Origin: Saprospiraceae bacterium
GTDB taxonomy: Bacteria; Bacteroidota; Bacteroidia; Chitinophagales; Saprospiraceae
Direction: 5' to 3'
DNA length: 8,937 nt
NCBI GenBank assembly: GCA_013001805.1
Contig: JABDLW010000301.1
Coordinates: 1-8,937, forward strand
Shown one piece after another: positions 7,319-8,937 of the stretch. A model generated the notes under the pieces. That model worked only from the letters and a program-made list of their open reading frames with translations. It did no database searches and was not told the origin of the DNA. How positions within the stretch are numbered: position 1 is the stretch's first letter; each line of letters begins with the position of its first letter. The position numbers and the translations under genes were made by a program.

Positions 7319-7352
7319 TTTTCTTTTTTTATCGATTAGGGAGCACAAGATA

Positions 7353-8937
7353 TCATATATTAAGCCAATAATTTAATTTCAATACCAATGCCCGATTACG
7401 TGGACCCCAAAATTCGACAGCATAATTATCACTATACACCACGTAAATATCAGAAAGCGGTTGAAAGCGCCATTGAAAGCGACTATTAATATTGAAATTG
7501 TCTTCCTGAGTATTATATTGTAAAAACGTTGTCCAGAATAGGTCGGTGGAGAATGCCAGTTCTATCTTGGGGCCAATAAGGCTGAGGCTTTCATGGCCAT
7601 ATGGGTCTGGAAAATTTAATTCATTTTGCACAAAGTTCAATCCAAAATTTCCCCAGGGTTGAACACGATAGTTCAAGTTCAGGGCTAGTTGGTGTCGCGT
7701 TCCATTGTAGAATTGACCGGTTTCAATTCCAGCCTTAAAACCCAGAGCCCTTCTTGCATCAGATTCGAATTCTACACCCACAAAATTAAAATGATATTTG
7801 GCGGCTGGTAAGGGTACCTGATCGGTAAAGTCAAATGGATACAGGAGTTGAATATCATGGTTGGCTATCATGAAATTAACGGAGCTGGAATTTTGCCACC
7901 GCACCATGTAATTAAGCTCAAATTCATTGTTGATAAGCTGGCCATCTTTCGTGCCGTCATATACATTGCGCAAGCCGATTTCATGAGCATTGACTTTCGG
8001 ATGGATAGTGGGGTAGATAGTGTATGCAAAGCGAGTGAACCAATGATCAAATCCTATACGAAAAGATGTATCCTGCACGGCATCGTAATGGTATGATCTT
8101 GGAATGAGTCCAATATCGGTGATGTAATTATGACCTGTGCCCGCCAGATTTGTGTAGGCACTAATAGTCCTGCCGTCATATCCTATGGCGGAATTGTAAA
8201 AATAATTGTCTCCTTGAATGTCATTAGTAAATGATTTTCCGTAGCCTGCAACACTTCGCCATTTCCCATCCAAAGATCGAAAGTCTGCCTCCAAGCCGGT
8301 GACGCGATTATAATTATTCTTTGCAAACTCCCCATCGTGATATCGTTGCCGATTATGAAAATAACCTTTAAGATTGGTCCGACCGAAAATGCGTTGTTGA
8401 AATGAGAATGAACCGTAGTTTTCAGCTGGCTGATTTTGCAGATCTTTTGTTTGCATGTTCATGGCTCCCATACGTAGGTTTTTGTTTACATTTCCACTTA
8501 GTCTTGCACCAAATAATATGGGAATTGTGTTTCCATCTTCGTCCAGGCCGATCCGCCGAGAGAAAAACGGACGCATCGGTGGAATCCCCACATCTTCGAA
8601 AACATCATTGTTTTCGAGAAAAAATAGCCTTCTTTCGGGAAAGCGGAGATTCACCGTGGTAAGATTAGTGACCTGCTCATCTACATCTACCTGAGAGAAA
8701 TCGGGATTCAGTGTAACGTCCAGGTTGAGACTCGAAGTGATTGCGAATTTAGCATCACCTCCCAGTCGAAAATTATTTTCAGCTCTGCCATCGGAGGCTT
8801 CAAAATCGCGAAATGAAGAGCTGAGCACGTAGGGAATGACCGAAATATTCCCTTTAGTGCGCGATGGTTTGGTTTCCCAATGCAGAGCTCCGGTATATCC
8901 CAGATCGACCCCACGAAACTGTACTGGTACCGGGGAC
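7353..8937 (-). CDS. DUF5916 outer-membrane beta-barrel protein, N-terminus cut by the window edge
   Basis: The minus-strand frame is open from the right edge (first full codon at 8936) to TGA 7355-7353: 527 residues with no true start in view. The GTG at 8828 is internal, because clear homologous-looking sequence (VDLGYTGALHWE..., NISVIPYV) continues upstream of it. The signature of the family is at 8708-8679 (NPDFSQVDVD), followed by NLTTVNLRFPERRLFFLEN and PFFSRRIGL. The rest is alternating aromatic/polar beta-strand sequence ending in LVLKLNYWLNI, typical of an outer-membrane barrel, although the last residue is Ile rather than Phe. In this family an N-terminal CBM9-like carbohydrate-binding module usually precedes this region and would lie outside the window; full length is commonly 700-900 residues. 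The role is unproven; association with surface glycans or export is inferred from the family architecture. It appears to be the first visible gene of an operon with the NIPSNAP gene. Confidence 0.92.
   Translation of the reverse strand, partial: SPVPVQFRGVDLGYTGALHWETKPSRTKGNISVIPYVLSSSFRDFEASDGRAENNFRLGGDAKFAITSSLNLDVTLNPDFSQVDVDEQVTNLTTVNLRFPERRLFFLENNDVFEDVGIPPMRPFFSRRIGLDEDGNTIPILFGARLSGNVNKNLRMGAMNMQTKDLQNQPAENYGSFSFQQRIFGRTNLKGYFHNRQRYHDGEFAKNNYNRVTGLEADFRSLDGKWRSVAGYGKSFTNDIQGDNYFYNSAIGYDGRTISAYTNLAGTGHNYITDIGLIPRSYHYDAVQDTSFRIGFDHWFTRFAYTIYPTIHPKVNAHEIGLRNVYDGTKDGQLINNEFELNYMVRWQNSSSVNFMIANHDIQLLYPFDFTDQVPLPAAKYHFNFVGVEFESDARRALGFKAGIETGQFYNGTRHQLALNLNYRVQPWGNFGLNFVQNELNFPDPYGHESLSLIGPKIELAFSTDLFWTTFLQYNTQEDNFNINSRFQWRFQPLSDIYVVYSDNYAVEFWGPRNRALVLKLNYWLNI

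Noticed and set aside
8402..8694. Overlapping plus-strand open frames within the DUF5916 gene
   Set aside because: They lie opposite the strongest conserved DUF5916 motifs and have no independent support.

Overview
The window reads as an ordinary chromosomal segment of a member of the Bacteroidota. The reasons are a DUF5916 outer-membrane protein (a Bacteroidota hallmark), several lipoproteins with short signal peptides and no Shine-Dalgarno sequence, an exported NIPSNAP protein, and moderate base composition. A Saprospiria- or Cytophagia-like lineage is plausible, but the sequence alone does not fix it. I see no rRNA, tRNA, CRISPR array, integrase or recognisable transposase.

Layout: (1) 1-1426, minus: TPR lipoprotein whose C-terminus runs off the left edge. 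(2) 1615-2142, minus: small class I SAM methyltransferase that appears to start with TTG. (3) about 2304-5285, plus: large exported c-type cytochrome of the PVC (Planctomycetes-Verrucomicrobia) type, made of a beta-propeller dehydrogenase-like domain, HEAT-like helices and a CxxCH heme domain. (4) 5286-5541: convergent intergenic spacer. It is bounded by 24-bp imperfect inverted repeats and holds an unrecognised 73-codon open frame on the minus strand. (5) 5542-6390, minus: NodB-type polysaccharide deacetylase lipoprotein. (6) 6554-7318, minus: exported tandem NIPSNAP protein. (7) 7353-8937, minus: C-terminal part of a DUF5916 outer-membrane beta-barrel protein, whose N-terminus runs off the right edge.

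Five of the six recognised proteins are predicted to be exported (outer membrane, lipoprotein or periplasm), so the theme is cell envelope and periplasm. DUF5916 and NIPSNAP are 34 bp apart on one strand and probably form an operon; the deacetylase follows after 163 bp and may have its own promoter. The cytochrome and the methyltransferase diverge from a common spacer of about 160 bp. No pathway ties all the genes together. The points most worth a second look are the inverted-repeat-bounded spacer with its hidden open frame, and a cluster of histidines in the TPR lipoprotein that looks too organised for a plain scaffold.
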